Shown piece after piece: positions 1-11,348 of a DNA stretch of 64,000 nucleotides. The stretch lies in assembly GCA_029298735.1 (NCBI GenBank), contig JANSLP010000087.1, positions 1 through 64,000 of the forward strand. The letters are read 5' to 3'. The translations under genes were made by a program, and so were the position numbers. Under the pieces are notes generated by a model. It had not been told where the DNA came from. It worked only from the letters and a program-made list of their open reading frames with translations, and made no database searches. This stretch comes from Ophiostoma sp. CBS 140.51. Its lineage: Eukaryota > Ascomycota > Sordariomycetes > Ophiostomatales > Ophiostomataceae. Within the stretch, counting starts at the first letter, position 1. The number at the start of each line of letters is the position of its first letter.

Positions 1-84
1 TGTGACAAACTCAAACACGGTACGGTCGCGCAGTGTGTCAACACCCTTGCGCCGGAAGAAGGCACCAATGTTGTGCAGGTCCAT
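1..84 (-). CDS. 5' fragment of an unidentified protein-coding gene, cut by the window edge
   Basis: On the minus strand an ATG at 84 opens a frame that stays open to base 1, giving 28 residues beginning MDLHNIGAFFRRKG. Third positions are mostly G or C, as in the well-supported genes of the window. The opposite strand also has an open frame here, but its codon use is weaker and it ends at about 138. The frame continues a few codons upstream of the ATG, so an earlier exon is possible. The family was not recognised from so few residues. It would be transcribed leftward out of the window, divergent from the medA-like gene, sharing the long gene-free region to its right. Confidence 0.45.
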   Translation of the reverse strand, partial: MDLHNIGAFFRRKGVDTLRDRTVFEFVT

Positions 85-3000
85 TCTCAAGAAGCCGTAA
101 CTACATTCAAAATAAACTATAACCATCCATCTATCTGAAAGCCAATCCTGATCGATACATCAATTTTATTGAATTTATTGTGATTTTTTTTTTGTGAAAA
201 CATGCATAATAGCCGTTTTTGGTGTGATTTTGGCGCGAACGCGTATAAAAAGGTTAGTCACTGTTGGTTGCGACGACGCGGCTGCAGAAACAAACCCAGC
301 ACTGGTACTTGAGTTAAAACGGCTTTTTGCCTGCATCCAACTGTCCTTTTCCTCCAATGCCCTGGTACCTTGGCTCCCCTGTGGAGTTGCAAAATCTCAC
401 ACCCGTCTCGCATCTCCCCCAGCAATCTGCGAGCAAGCTGCACATCCTAGCAGACTGGCCAGGCTCTGGTTTCTTTGAACGAACTGATCGTGCTTGGCAG
501 CCCTGTCGACTTGACCACACAAACTCGTGGCTCTCTTGTGTGTCTGGCGCGGCTACCAGCAACCGCACGTGTGGATCGGAGGTCTTGACTTGAGTGGCTT
601 GCACGCGAGCATTCCACCTGCACGGATCTTCTTCAGCACCGGCGGAACGACACAAAAATTAAAAAAGAACAAAAGACAAGGTTGCTCGCAGGGCAAAGCG
701 AGACGAGTACATGGTCCACAGGGGTAATAAATGTTAGTGCGAGTACACAGAACAGGGAGCAAACCGTCCCCCCTGCACGTACCTTCTTTTAGTGAAATGG
801 GTGCAAAGATACATCCATAAAATCCAATGCCCTTTCAGAGACAGACAACTCCTTTTCTCGTCCTTTCCACCACCTCGACTCTCCAAAACCCTTGCCGAAC
901 GTCTTCTGGACGAGATGTACTTTTCTCCACTATATTTAACATTTATTACCCCTGTTCTTGTACACCCGGTTGTGTTTGACAACAGGTCCAGCTCTGAACC
1001 TTGTGTACCGTGGTGCTTCGCTTGCACCGGCTTTCTAAGCAGAATCAAAATTCATGTAAGTGATTTCATCCTTTGGGGTTTCAATACTACGACTCTTTGA
1101 GGCTTCCCTGGTTTTCTTTCTCTTTGTTTTTCATTCCCGTTTCGTCGACGTCTTCCTTTGGCTTCTCTTTGCTTGGCCGGCCACATGTCGTCCGTTCTTC
1201 GCGTCATGCAGCACGCGTCGACCTCCCGATTTTGCAGCCCTGTTTGCTCCTCCTTCTCCTCTGGGTTGAGTTGGTGGACGTTTTATTGCCTCGCCTGCGC
1301 TTGTCTTCAGCAACCCTGCCGCATCCTGCGGCTGTTTCTTCAAGTCGAGGATACAAGTTACTTGCACCGTTCCGGCCTACTGTTATTTGCTACCAGCACA
1401 TGCCAGCACCCACACATTCCCACTATTCTGTCAGCGTGGGGCAACCTCTGGCATAGGCGGTCCTGTCTCAATTTCGGCAGCGTTCCACCCTAATTCCACT
1501 TGAGGAATCGCATGAATTGTTGTTATTGGGATAGTTACGGGCAGCAGGACGAGGCCGAGCGAAAGCAGAAAGGCATGAAACGTCGACAATTCAAACCAGG
1601 ACGGAGGCAAGCCGAACAAAACGAAAAAGAAGAAGAAGAAAAGAAAAGAACAAAACCGCGGGAAACAAAACCAAGAAAACAAGAAAGCAGCTAGAGCCAA
1701 CTACTCGCCCAAGGCTCGGACAACCCTGTACAGAGAAACATACCGTTCCAACGGCAAGGCGCGGGCAAGATGGCAGTGAACAGCCGACCGTGAGATGGAC
1801 ACAGAAATATACACCGTTGCCTCTGGCTGAGCGCTGAGCTTGCTGAGCTCCTCTGCCTTCGCCACAGGCTACCTTCTCCCCCACTCTGCTATTTTCTATT
1901 TTTATCCGGTGCTGTGGGAAATCAGCTGGAGACAGCTGGCACATCAGCCATACTGAAAAGAATGGCTCTACTGGCCTGGCTGGCCCAGTGGATTCAACAG
2001 TGGTCCAGCAGTGAGGGATCCGCTAGGGGAAACACGACAGACGACAGGAAACGGAAAAAAGAAAAGAAAAAGAAAACATTCAAAAGAAACGCAGAGGAGC
2101 CCACCCAAACTTTGAAATCAAACGGCTTCTGGCGTGGCTGACATTTGCGTTTTCTGACCAGCTCCACGCCGTTTCAGATTTACACAGCCAGACACCCTCG
2201 GCATTGTGATCGCGGCACCCTGCTGCACTCTCAACGCACGCACGTACCACACCCCCAACCCACACTATCACTCGACAGACAACTCGACACTCGAGGCTGT
2301 TTCCGACTCTTCAAATTTGCCCAGTTTTTCCTCTTTTTTCGACGCCCTCTCATCCCCATCTCCAAATCTTCTCTAGCTTCTGCGCTTGAAGACCCCATGA
2401 GACATCGCTCCCCATACGACTGCGGAGTTTTTCGATAGAGTACGACGTATCTTGCACACGATTGCACACGATCCAACTGCAGATAATTGCCATCTGGGGT
2501 GAGTCTTGGAAAATTAAAGAAGAATAAGAGTGCAAAGAAGAGAGTATGCATGCGGATGATAGAAACGAAGGGCCGGGTCGTTTCCTGCACCGATGTCTCC
2601 TCATCTTCCCTGTCTTCCGTGCCTCCCCTGGTCCCTTTTATCTTCCTACTTTCCGCCACCCCTGCTGTCTTTGAAGATATTCTATTCGCCTTTTAATTCT
2701 TTTGCTCTGCACTCTTGCACTCCTCTCTGCCTCGTTCGTTTGTTTTGACCTTTTCCCAAGTTTCCAGTTTCCTGCCTCTTGCCGTTTCTTAGTTTTCTAT
2801 TTTATATCTTGTTTCTTCCCTACCCTTTCCCTCTGCCTCATTCCTTGCATCTCCTACGTTTGTCCCAGACTCCCTGGTCGACTCGCGTGCACGGCCACCC
2901 TTGAAAACCGGGTTGAACAGACACGCGCATATTCGTTCCTACATACAACATACACATACACATACATACTCCCGCACACGCACACCCTTTCCCGCCAAAC

Positions 3001-3686
3001 CCACGACATCGTTCATACTCCGGTCCATCTAGCCAGCAATCCCATACAAATCCATACACTCGTTCGCATTGCCCGCCTCTTTACACGGCCCTAAACCGAA
3101 AGACATCCAGGCAAACAGCCGCACCAGACGCCCGCCCGAACTTGCAAACTCCGGAGTTGCATCTGCCACAGGTCGCCCGCAGGACGGCCACAGCTTTGAC
3201 GCACGCGCATACCCGCTCGTGTGATTTCTAGACCGTCTGTTCTCCCCATACCACCGCCTGCTGCTTCTGTTCCTGCAGCTCCATCTCCATTGTTCATCCC
3301 CCTCCATTCCTCCCTCGCCGTACCCTCGTTCGAAACCCCCAATCCTCACTGCACGAACCCCTGAACGGTCTGTCCACCGGCCTCAGATGCATTCCAGTGG
3401 CAGCATTGTGTCGCTGTGTCGCTGTGTCGTCCGAGCCTCCCATGTCCTCTGGTGACCGGTCTTGATGGGGCTTGTCGGCATATGTCCGTGTAAGACCGGC
3501 ACGTACGGCCACAGATACCCTGGCGATATACACGCATACATACCATCCCATCTTTTTTGCCCGTTTTGGAGGCTGACCCACGCCTTTCTTTGATATCAAG
3601 CATCGCATCGCATTATACTTTTATAGGTCGTCTTTTTTACTGACATGATACTGACACAGCATACGCATCACTACATACCCGCATCG
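85..3686. other. Gene-free region upstream of the medA-like gene
   Basis: No convincing coding region was found in these 3.6 kb. Open frames on both strands overlap each other, mostly lack ATG starts in context and show no consistent codon bias. The plus strand has several long C/T-rich tracts (for example 2290-2360, 2580-2860 and 3850-3960 nearby), typical of transcribed leaders in filamentous fungi. A (TACA)-like run lies at about 2940-2970 and a short repeat built on TGTCGC at 3408-3430. The simplest reading is promoter plus a long leader of the downstream developmental regulator, with the promoter of the left-edge gene at the far left. Confidence 0.5.
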
Positions 3687-3749
3687 ATGGGATTGACAAT
3701 GGCGCAACAACACCGCCAGTCAGTTCAGGCCAAAGAAGAGCCTTATGAC
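3687..3749 (+). CDS. medA: Probable first coding exon of the medA-like gene
   Basis: ATG at 3687 (or in-frame ATG at 3699 in a better context, ACAATGGCG) opens 21 codons ending in the residues AKEEPYD, followed at once by a consensus donor GTGAGT at 3750. The exon ends in phase 0. At the far end, a TACTGAC branch-site match and the acceptor TATGCAG at 6840 precede the His/Gln-rich exon, also in phase 0, so the two join in frame. The peptide is Gln-rich like the rest of the protein. The implied intron is about 3.1 kb, which is very long for a fungus. Without this exon, translation could start at the ATG at 6835. cDNA is not visible here, so the join is an inference. Confidence 0.5.
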
Positions 3750-3757
3750 GTGAGTTA

Positions 3758-3779
3758 TTTTTTTTTTTTTTTTTTTTTT
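3758..3779 (+). repeat. 22-base poly-T tract just after the GTGAGT donor
   Basis: An uninterrupted run of 22 T residues lies 2 bases after the GTGAGT donor, at the very start of the proposed 3.1-kb intron. It is the longest homopolymer in the window. Length is likely to vary between strains and to be error-prone in assembly. Confidence 0.9.
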
Positions 3780-6700
3780 GCGCAACCTGCATATGGCTTC
3801 TAGCACACTGCACCGCCAACTTGCTCCTTTTCTTTCCTGGGCCTCGCCCTCTTCCACCCATCACCCACCCACCGCTTTCCACGGGTCGGCGTGCCGCCTC
3901 TGTTCCCCGTCACCGCCTCTCCTTCCCGTGTCAACCATTCTGCTTTCCTTTTTATTTTATTTGTCGGTCAGCTAGTTGCAGACTTGACAGTTGCATAGTC
4001 GTCATTTTCGGCCCCTATTCCTCGTTTTGAATTTGATAACTCGACCATTGAGTGGTCATATTTTATTCAAAGCAGGGAAGTTGGTCCGTTGACGGCGTAT
4101 GTTTTTTTCCCCCTCTCTTCCCTTCTTTCTTTTTCTCGATGTCGCCCTCTCAGACTTGTCTTGTGTTGTCTGTTAGACGTTACCCTATCTTCCACCTTGC
4201 ACGCTTTCCCTTGACACTGCTGTTGGCTCAGCGCAACCCAAGCACATTCCACCCCCCTCCCAGACACTTCGTGGAATCAAGTTTTGTTTCCAGAAAGAAC
4301 GGAGGCAGTCCACTGGTGTGGTGCCTTTCAGGGCCACCGCAACAAACGCCAGCCGACGGCTCGGTCTGTGAGGAAAAAGAGGGTGGGAATTGCAGGGGTT
4401 GCTCTGTTTCACCAAGCACTAGGGCGCCCCGTCCCACACGACGCTTCCAGCCCAAGGCAGGTCTAGCGCCGCGCGGGCACTGGATGCTGCCCTGGCCCTG
4501 TTTTTTCCTTTCCAACAAAGGATAACGGGTCTCTTTCTTTTGTTCGTTGTCTTGAAAGCCACGGGGTACTTCCGCTAGGCGGTCTGCCAACGGCTGTTAG
4601 TGGAATGGTGGCCACCAACGGCCGCTGGGCTATTTTGCTGTCTAAGTTGGCAGGTGGAATAGCACTTTGGGCACTTTAGGCTTGATTTGACTTTTCACGT
4701 TGGAGAGAAAAAGCCTCGGTGTGAAATCGACCCAGTTGGGTGAAGAATGGAGAGCCCTCGACACGATGGAGATGCCGCAAAGTTCTTTGTTGTCCCCCCT
4801 CCCCCATTACAAGAAGCGATCTCGATTGTGCGGCAAAACACTGTCAACGTTTCTACACTTGGGACGAGACAGACGTGCAAAGAAAAGAAATCCTCCCACT
4901 GCAAGCGTCTTCTTGAGGTTGCATCGTCTCAGGGATGGCTCGATGCGGACAGGATGGCGGCAGCCAATGCCAAAGCTTCAACAGACCTTCTTGCCTGGTT
5001 TTCTTGCCTGGCTCAACGGGGAGGCCAGAGAGTTCAGCAGAGTTCACCAAAGGCGTCAGCTCCCACTACTGCAAGACCAAAGACCAGTTGCGCCTCTGCG
5101 CCTCTGTGGCAGCACATCGGACTGGCTGCGCACCACTTTCTTGTGGCGCGTGCTATGGCTGGTGCTCCTGGCTCCTGACTCTGTGGACAAGAACGACAAG
5201 GATCGTCTCTTACACACACCGCCCTTGTCGAGTTTGGGATTAGGGGAAAAACAAAGGGGGGGCGACAGCCACCAGCGAGGCACCCGAGTTCCAGTCTTTC
5301 GAAACCCCCGGCTTGTCTCCCCCCTGTCCCGGCTTGTGGCTCTCCATTGGGCAATCGCCGAATGGGTGTGGGTTCTGCAGCAGACGTTGCCCATTGGCCA
5401 TGCTTGACTCTCGCATGTTCCCCCAAGAGCGTGCCCCTCTCCTTTTTTGCACACCCCTATTCCTCCAGGCTTGTCCCAGACCTCCCAGACGATGCTCTCT
5501 CCTTGAGATTAGCATCCTTGATCCTGGTCCATCCGCTGTCCTTCATTCGCCCATTCAAACCTCTGCCCTGGCTCATCTCAACGATGTTATGCTCCCCCCG
5601 AATTTATGGGTTTCTTGTCCACTGCCTGCGAGTGCCCACTTTTCCTCCACGGTTAAGGAAAGTTCAACTCACCTTCAACCAAGGAAGGGGAAGCTGGAAG
5701 GCAAACACTAAAAAAAACTCCCAAACCAAAGCAAAAAAAGCCCAAAGCGGTCTTGCGACACAGGTCCATATCCTTCTCCTGTTTTCATTAATTTTAGTTT
5801 CTTCGCCATTCTGCCCTTGGCCTACATAAGAACCTGGACATCCTCTCTTCACCTCCCCCCCACCCGTTTTGTTGTTATTATACAGCACTTCCTTGTCTTC
5901 ATCTTCAACATCTCGCCGCTTCACGCTCTCTTTTCAACAAACAACTATTCTGCATCTTCGTCCTTTCTTTTACACGCTCCTTTCTTTCCGGTTAGATTCA
6001 GTTCTGTATGTACACAATGCCGTTCGTCAACATGAACCCAGCACATCTCAACACCCCTACCCATCTGCCCTGTCTGCCGACCGCTCGTCATCTTTTCGCC
6101 TTACCGGATCCAGTTATCACCACTGGTCAGGCCCTACTTTTCCATCTTGAATCTGCACACCACCCTCACCCTTCACCTACATGCCCGCCTCTCACCAGCA
6201 TACACACAACTTCTCTGGAACCATCTCATCATCGTCAATGTCTTGCGTCTGCTGAGTGAGCTGCACAACATTTTGATAAGAGGTTGAGGACGCGTGAATC
6301 GAGCCCCCATCTTTCTGCCCCTGCAACACGTTGCGACCCTAGCACTTGCTTGATGCAATAGCGCTTTTCGGCACAAACGTTCCTGCTCTTGGTTCTTAGT
6401 GGAAACCAGAGAAAGGGGTTACTCGGAGCAAACCCAGTACACGAATATTTTGGAGGTTCAGCGAGCCCTGGTTTTGAATAGGTGTTGTGGTGGTATCTGT
6501 CGCCTCTACCGCAGATCATCTCCCGCCCCTGATTTTTCTTTGCCGTTTCTTATCACAGCAAATAAGACTCGCGGCAGGCCTGGCTTTCGTGTTTCCCTCT
6601 TCTCTTCCCATTACCCTTCTATTTCCCCCCAAACACTAGCTTTCATCCCCCTGCTCATCAGCGTTGTGTCGAGACATATAATTAAACACGCCGGGACGCA

Positions 6701-6834
6701 CCTGCCCCGCCACCCCCCTTCCCCTTCTTTCTTTTTCCTACAACAAAACATTTTCCATTTTTATTTATTACCAACTTGTGCCTGGTTCACATATAAACAG
6801 CGTTCCGCAGGACCGTCCTTTACTGACCAGGTCT
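3780..6834. other. Long proposed intron or leader of the medA-like gene
   Basis: About 3 kb of pyrimidine-rich plus-strand DNA with no solid gene. Two stretches look partly protein-like: the ATG-started frame at 4747-5178 and the ATG at about 6017. Both have weak codon bias and overlap other open frames, so neither is called. The segment at about 6050-6130 reads as a Ser/Pro/His-rich peptide in one frame and could be an alternative exon. Read as a whole, the region is either a large intron after 3749 or a long 5' leader with several upstream AUGs; both would give scope for post-transcriptional control. Confidence 0.4.
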
Positions 6835-8523
6835 ATGCAGCACCACAACCACTCACATCAACAACCACAGGGCCAAGCACCTCATTCACAACAATCTCGT
6901 CCCTCGAGCACAGTTCATCAACAGACTCAGGCCCAGACATCGCAACCTCAGCAGCCTTCGCCTTATCCCGTCTACCACCAGCAGCCACAGCACAACAGTG
7001 GTCACCATTCGCAAGATCTCTACAGCTACCAATCTAGTCCCTACGCCCCCGCTGCGAACAGCGGGTATACCTCTGCAGGTAATCTATATTTTGTGCCAGA
7101 ACGAGTTCTCCCGACTTTCAACTGGGACCATTTGTAATGTAAACTGACCATCGATTTTTCTGTTACAACAGAGATGATGACCGCAACGATGTCCAGACCT
7201 CAATACCCGCCCATGTCTTACCACACACAGCAATCAAATTCGCCTGCCTCTGTGGCTTCCACAAGCGCCCATGATCAGCAGCGGAGTCTGTACGGCCAGC
7301 CGCCGCCACTCCATCAGCAGCAGATGTACTATGGCCAGCATCAGCAGTACCAGCCTATGCCGCAATCGGCCGCCCCTTCTCCTTACGGCCAACACACACA
7401 AGCTCCGCACCAGTCGATGGGCTCCCAGCCCGGTATGATGATGTCTCATGGCGCACCGTCCCCCGTGCCGCACCAGATGGCCCAGCACCCCAGCCAGCAC
7501 AGCCCGTCGGCATTGGCAGGCAGCCCGCGCCACACGAAGATGGAGGTCCAGAGCCTCACCCCCCAGCTCTCGCGCCAAACCGGCCCCCCGAACGCACCTT
7601 CGCCGCTCTCTATGGGTCAGGTCCAGGCTCAGAACCTGCAGGCGCAGAACATGCACGCACAGAATCTTCAGGCACACCAGGCACACCAGACACAGAGTCT
7701 GCACTCACAGCAACAGCAGCAACACCCGCAGCATGTACAGCACCCGCAGCACGCGCAGCACCCTCAGCACCCGCAACACCCTCAGCACCCTCAGCACCCC
7801 CAGCAGACCGCCCAGCACCCGCAACAACACTCCGCACACACTCCCCAGCCGAACGGCACGAGCCCTCTTCCTTCCGGCCAGGCGGGCAACGCTGGCCCGT
7901 CAGCAGTGAACCCGAACGCCGCTCCTGGCCCCATCCCTGCCACGACGCCGCTAGTGGTGCGCCAGGACCAGAACGGTGTGCAGTGGATTGCCTTTGAGTA
8001 CTCCCGCGACCGCGTCAAGATGGAGTACACGATCCGCTGCGATGTTGAGTCCGTCTCTACCGATGACCTGTCGCCCGAGTTCAAGCAGGACAACTGTGTT
8101 TACCCTCGTGCGTGCTGCCCTCGCGAACAGTACCGGGGCAACCGCCTGCAGTATGAGAGTGAGTGCAACACTGTCGGCTGGTCGCTTGCTCAGCTGAACC
8201 CGCCCCTGCGCGGCAAGCGTGGTCTGATCCAGCGCGCTGTCGATAGCTGGCGTAACAGCAACCAGGACCCCCGTCTGCGGAGTCGCCGCGTCCGTCGCAT
8301 GGCGAAGATGGGCACCCGCAAGAACGCCGGCTCTACTCCCGGCAGCATGACTTCTGGCGTCGGCCAGCAGTCTCCTGCCCACCTGGGCGGCCCTGCCCAG
8401 CTCCCCAACATTGGTGCCCCGATGGGCAAGCCGATGCACGGCATGCCCCAGCAGCTCAGCCACCACGCTGACACTTCGGCACACGCTGGCGGAGACGAAG
8501 CTGGTATGTTCCATCAGATGTAG
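6835..8523 (+). CDS. medA: Medusa-like developmental regulator (MedA/Acon-3/Ren1 family, DUF8032-type core)
   Basis: Exons 6835-7078 and 7172-8523 join in phase 1 across a 93-bp intron (donor GTAATC, acceptor ACAACAG), giving 531 residues, or 550 if the upstream exon at 3687 is used. The N-terminal half is Gln/His/Pro-rich, with an HPQ array at about residues 265-305. The conserved core lies at about 342-462 and contains EYSRDRVKMEYTIRCDVESV, NCVYPRACCPREQYRGNR, ECNTVGWSLAQLNP and RGKRGLIQRAVDSWRNSN, ending in a basic RSRRVRRMAK segment. I recognise this core as that of the Medusa family, which controls conidiophore development and acts in the nucleus; the exact domain name is from memory. 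The Gln-rich region suggests a transcriptional co-regulator. A diverged relative follows at 10330. Expression control may reside in the unusually long upstream region. Confidence 0.88.
7707..7836 (+). repeat. Gln run and His-Pro-Gln tandem repeat in the medA-like gene
   Basis: A short Gln run is followed by about ten copies of a 9-base unit encoding His-Pro-Gln, with variants His-Val-Gln and His-Ala-Gln. Codons alternate between CAG and CAA and between CCC/CCT/CCG endings, so selection may be acting on the peptide as well as replication slippage. Confidence 0.85.
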
Positions 8524-10329
8524 ATATCTGATTGATTTGGTTTTTTTCTCTTCTGCCTACACATTTTTTCACTGTTTTTCTTTTCTGCCTTTTACACATT
8601 TTCCCGTTATGACCGAATCTGGCACGACGTTTTGATACCTTTCTTCAAAGATCGCTTTTCTATATACTCTTTTTTTCCTTTTTTCTTTCTTCTCTCCATA
8701 TTTTCTTTCCTCTCTCTCTCATATTTCCTTACACTGTCATATCCAAATTTCCTTTCCGGTTTCTCTTTATCCACTGGCGAAGGTTTCGACAGCCATGTCT
8801 TGGTTCGTCTGGTTCTGGTTCCTCTAAAGATTTCTCTTGTGTTTTCTGTTCTCCTTGTTCTCTCTCTCCTTGGTCCGACTGTTCAGATTCCTTCCTTTTT
8901 TTCCTTGCACTCTTCTTTTTTCATTTTCTTTGGTCATGTTTGATATATACTCTTCATAGGCGCTCGAATCTTCCCCTTTTAAAAATAGTTGCTCAGGCGA
9001 CAGAGCTGGCGCGCAGCAAAAAAGGAATCTGTACACTACTCTCAAACTCTCTTATGTGTCGTGCTGGGCCGCAGTGAACTGTCACTGTAGGCTTATCATG
9101 TGTCTCTTACTGTTGCCCCTTTTGTTCAGTTTCCGCTGCATTTTCTTCCCAGCGTTGCCTAGCGGTGTTGCCATGTTTGACGCCTGCTTAAGGCTCGCTG
9201 GGCTGGTCTCGGGATTGCAACCTGTAGCCATGGACCCGGAGAGAGCTGGAGAACGGCCAAGGAGAGAAGGACGGAAAAGGAAACGGCGAAGCTGGGGATA
9301 TATCAGGGTTGGTGTATAAAGCGCGGGACGCGTCAAGATAGGCACAGGGGCCATTGATTTTTTTCTTGTTCACCGTTTATTCCTGCTCTTTTTTGCTGTG
9401 TTTTCTGCTCTGCATTTTTTTTCTGATTCTTCACTCTCTCGCGTGGCAGACGAGGCAGGGCCACGTTCGTGCGATGTAGCCGCGCCAAGCGAGAGGAGAA
9501 AAGAAACGGGCCCAATGGCCAAAGAAGCAAGTGTACGAGGCAAGCAGCCGCGCAAGCATATAAGAAAGCTAGAGAGTATTCTGGTTGTGGAAAGTGGTCC
9601 GCCTGAGCCATTCTCGTGACGCCGTGTGGCGGAGACGGGAATCGACATGCTATGCGACCCCCTTTTTCTTCTTTTTCTTCTCTTTATGCAGAACGTTTTC
9701 TTATTGGAAAGAAAGACGAGTCGTTTTTTACCAAACATATTTCTTTCTCACTTACTGCATCTGGAAGTGGCTTTTCCCCCCTATCACGTCTTATGTTTGC
9801 CATCTGCCAGTCCCCCCATCTACCCATTACCCCCTTGTTTGGAAGCTGCCACACAACCCTGTCCTTGCCTTTGGGGCCCAGTCATCCCCTTCTGCTTCGC
9901 CCCCCATGGCATCTTGTCGTTGCATCATACCCACCATCTCGGTCTCCTTTTCCCAATCCTTGCCTAGTCTGTCATGGCCTCCCCGCTCACTCCCGCCCCC
10001 CCTGCTCATGCTTGTTTGCTTGGGTTAATCCTTCTTCGGTATCCCATCATGTCGATGTGAGAGGATGTTCTCTTGCACTGGCATGGGACCTGTGTCATTG
10101 GTATCTTATGCCGCCCTCCTCTTCATTGTCGTCGTGGTCAAGTGGCCTGAGGGGGGATGTTGTTGTCCATATCGTTCGGTCGTCGGTCTTCCTCCTCCTT
10201 TATCTTCTCATCATACATCGTCCATCATACATCATCGTCGTCGTTGTCGTTGTCGTTGTCATCTTGTTGATCCACCGCACATCTTCTTCTCCTGCGTCTC
10301 CATCTTATATTCCGTTCATCAAGCTGACC
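8524..10329. other. Intergenic region between the two MedA-family genes
   Basis: The first part is T-rich and probably the 3' untranslated region of the medA-like gene (8524 to about 8950). The rest is a pyrimidine-rich leader and promoter of the next gene. A GTCGTT microsatellite lies at 10231-10262. A small ATG frame at 9230 encodes a basic peptide (residues ERPRREGRKRKRR) and ends near a weak GTGTAT donor. It could be an upstream exon joined in phase 1 to the TACAG acceptor at about 10341, but the donor is poor and it is not called. No other gene is seen. Confidence 0.5.
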
Positions 10330-11348
10330 ATGTTGACTACAGGCGAGAGCGAAGACTCGTATGTTGACGAGAGCCAACACCACCACAACCAGGCACCGGC
10401 CAGTGGCGCCCCTGTGGCGCCGGGCCTCAACGCTGCCCAGGACTCCCGTCCGGCCCACGTCTTTGACAGCCCCTACGGTGGCTATTCTGGCGGTGCCGCT
10501 CTGCCGCCCATGTCGTCGTCTGTGGCGATTGCACATAGTGCCGGTAGTGTGGCCGGCGGTGCGAGTACCAAGAAGGTCGTGGCCCAGCCGGACGGCCTGT
10601 TCCCCGACGTGCCCGAGGCCAAGAAGCGCAAGTTTGTCCTGGTTGAGGACCGCGGCTCGCGTCTCCGTGTGCGTGTCACACTGAACATGGTTGACACCAG
10701 CGAGATCCCCGACTCGTTCCGCCGCTCCAACGCTGTGTGCCCGGGCTCCTTCTTCCCTCGCGAGATGGAGAGCCCGCCACCGAGCCCTACTGGTCGTCGC
10801 TTCTTCCTCAACGACCTGGGCGACGTTGAGGACCTGAACCTCGATAATGAGGACGACGGTGGCGACGAGGTCGAGGCCAGCAGCGATGCTGGTGCCGGCC
10901 GCAGACGCCGTCACCATCGCCGCCAGCGTCTGGCCATGTCCGGTGGCAGCGACAGCCTGGACGGCACGACGACGATGGCTCCTGTGCCCGTGGGTGACGC
11001 CGTCGAGACCGAGATGGCTGTGCCGCGGATGCGCAAGGCTCTGCGCCGCAAGCAGGTGCGGCTCAACGACCTAGGCTGCCGCATGGCCTGGCTGCAGAGC
11101 CGGGCGTTTGCCGGCCGCCGCATCTTCCTCCAGAAAGCTTGTACGTACCCCTTCTCCTTGAGTGATTGACAATGCACCCCTCGCTAACTTTCTTAGTGGA
11201 CACCTACCGCAGCAAGACGTGCAATGGCATCCAGGCGTCGATGCACGACGTCAGCGACATTGCACCGCACTACGAGATGCGTGTCGGCAAGAAGAAGTGG
11301 CTGTCGTGCGAGCGCGAGATTGAGCTGCGCCAGCTGAGCCAGACATGA
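10330..11348 (+). CDS. Diverged Medusa-family (DUF8032-like) protein, tandem relative of the preceding gene
   Basis: Exons 10330-11140 and 11197-11348 join across a 56-bp intron (GTACGT donor, GCTAAC branch, TTCTTAG acceptor), giving 320 residues. The ATG sits in ACCATG context. A TACAG just after it, with CTGAC upstream, could instead be an acceptor, so the true N-terminus is uncertain. Two segments mirror the MedA core of the preceding gene: IPDSFRRSNAVCPGSFFPRE (about residues 122-141) matches LSPEFKQDNCVYPRACCPRE, and LNDLGCRMAWLQ plus GRRIFLQKALDTYRSK matches ECNTVGWSLAQLN plus GKRGLIQRAVDSWRNS. Between them lies an insert of about 105 residues, acidic then basic (GRRRRHHRRQR), which could serve as a nuclear localisation signal. 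Function is unknown; a role in the same developmental pathway is an inference. Confidence 0.82.

Noticed and set aside
4747..5178. ATG-started 143-codon frame in the region upstream of the medA-like gene
   Set aside because: Third-position G/C is only moderate, two other long frames overlap it on the same strand, and the peptide shows no domain-like pattern.
9230..9319. Basic 29-codon frame as an upstream exon of the second MedA-family gene
   Set aside because: It joins in phase to the acceptor at about 10341, but the donor GTGTAT is poor, and the ATG at 10330 has good context.
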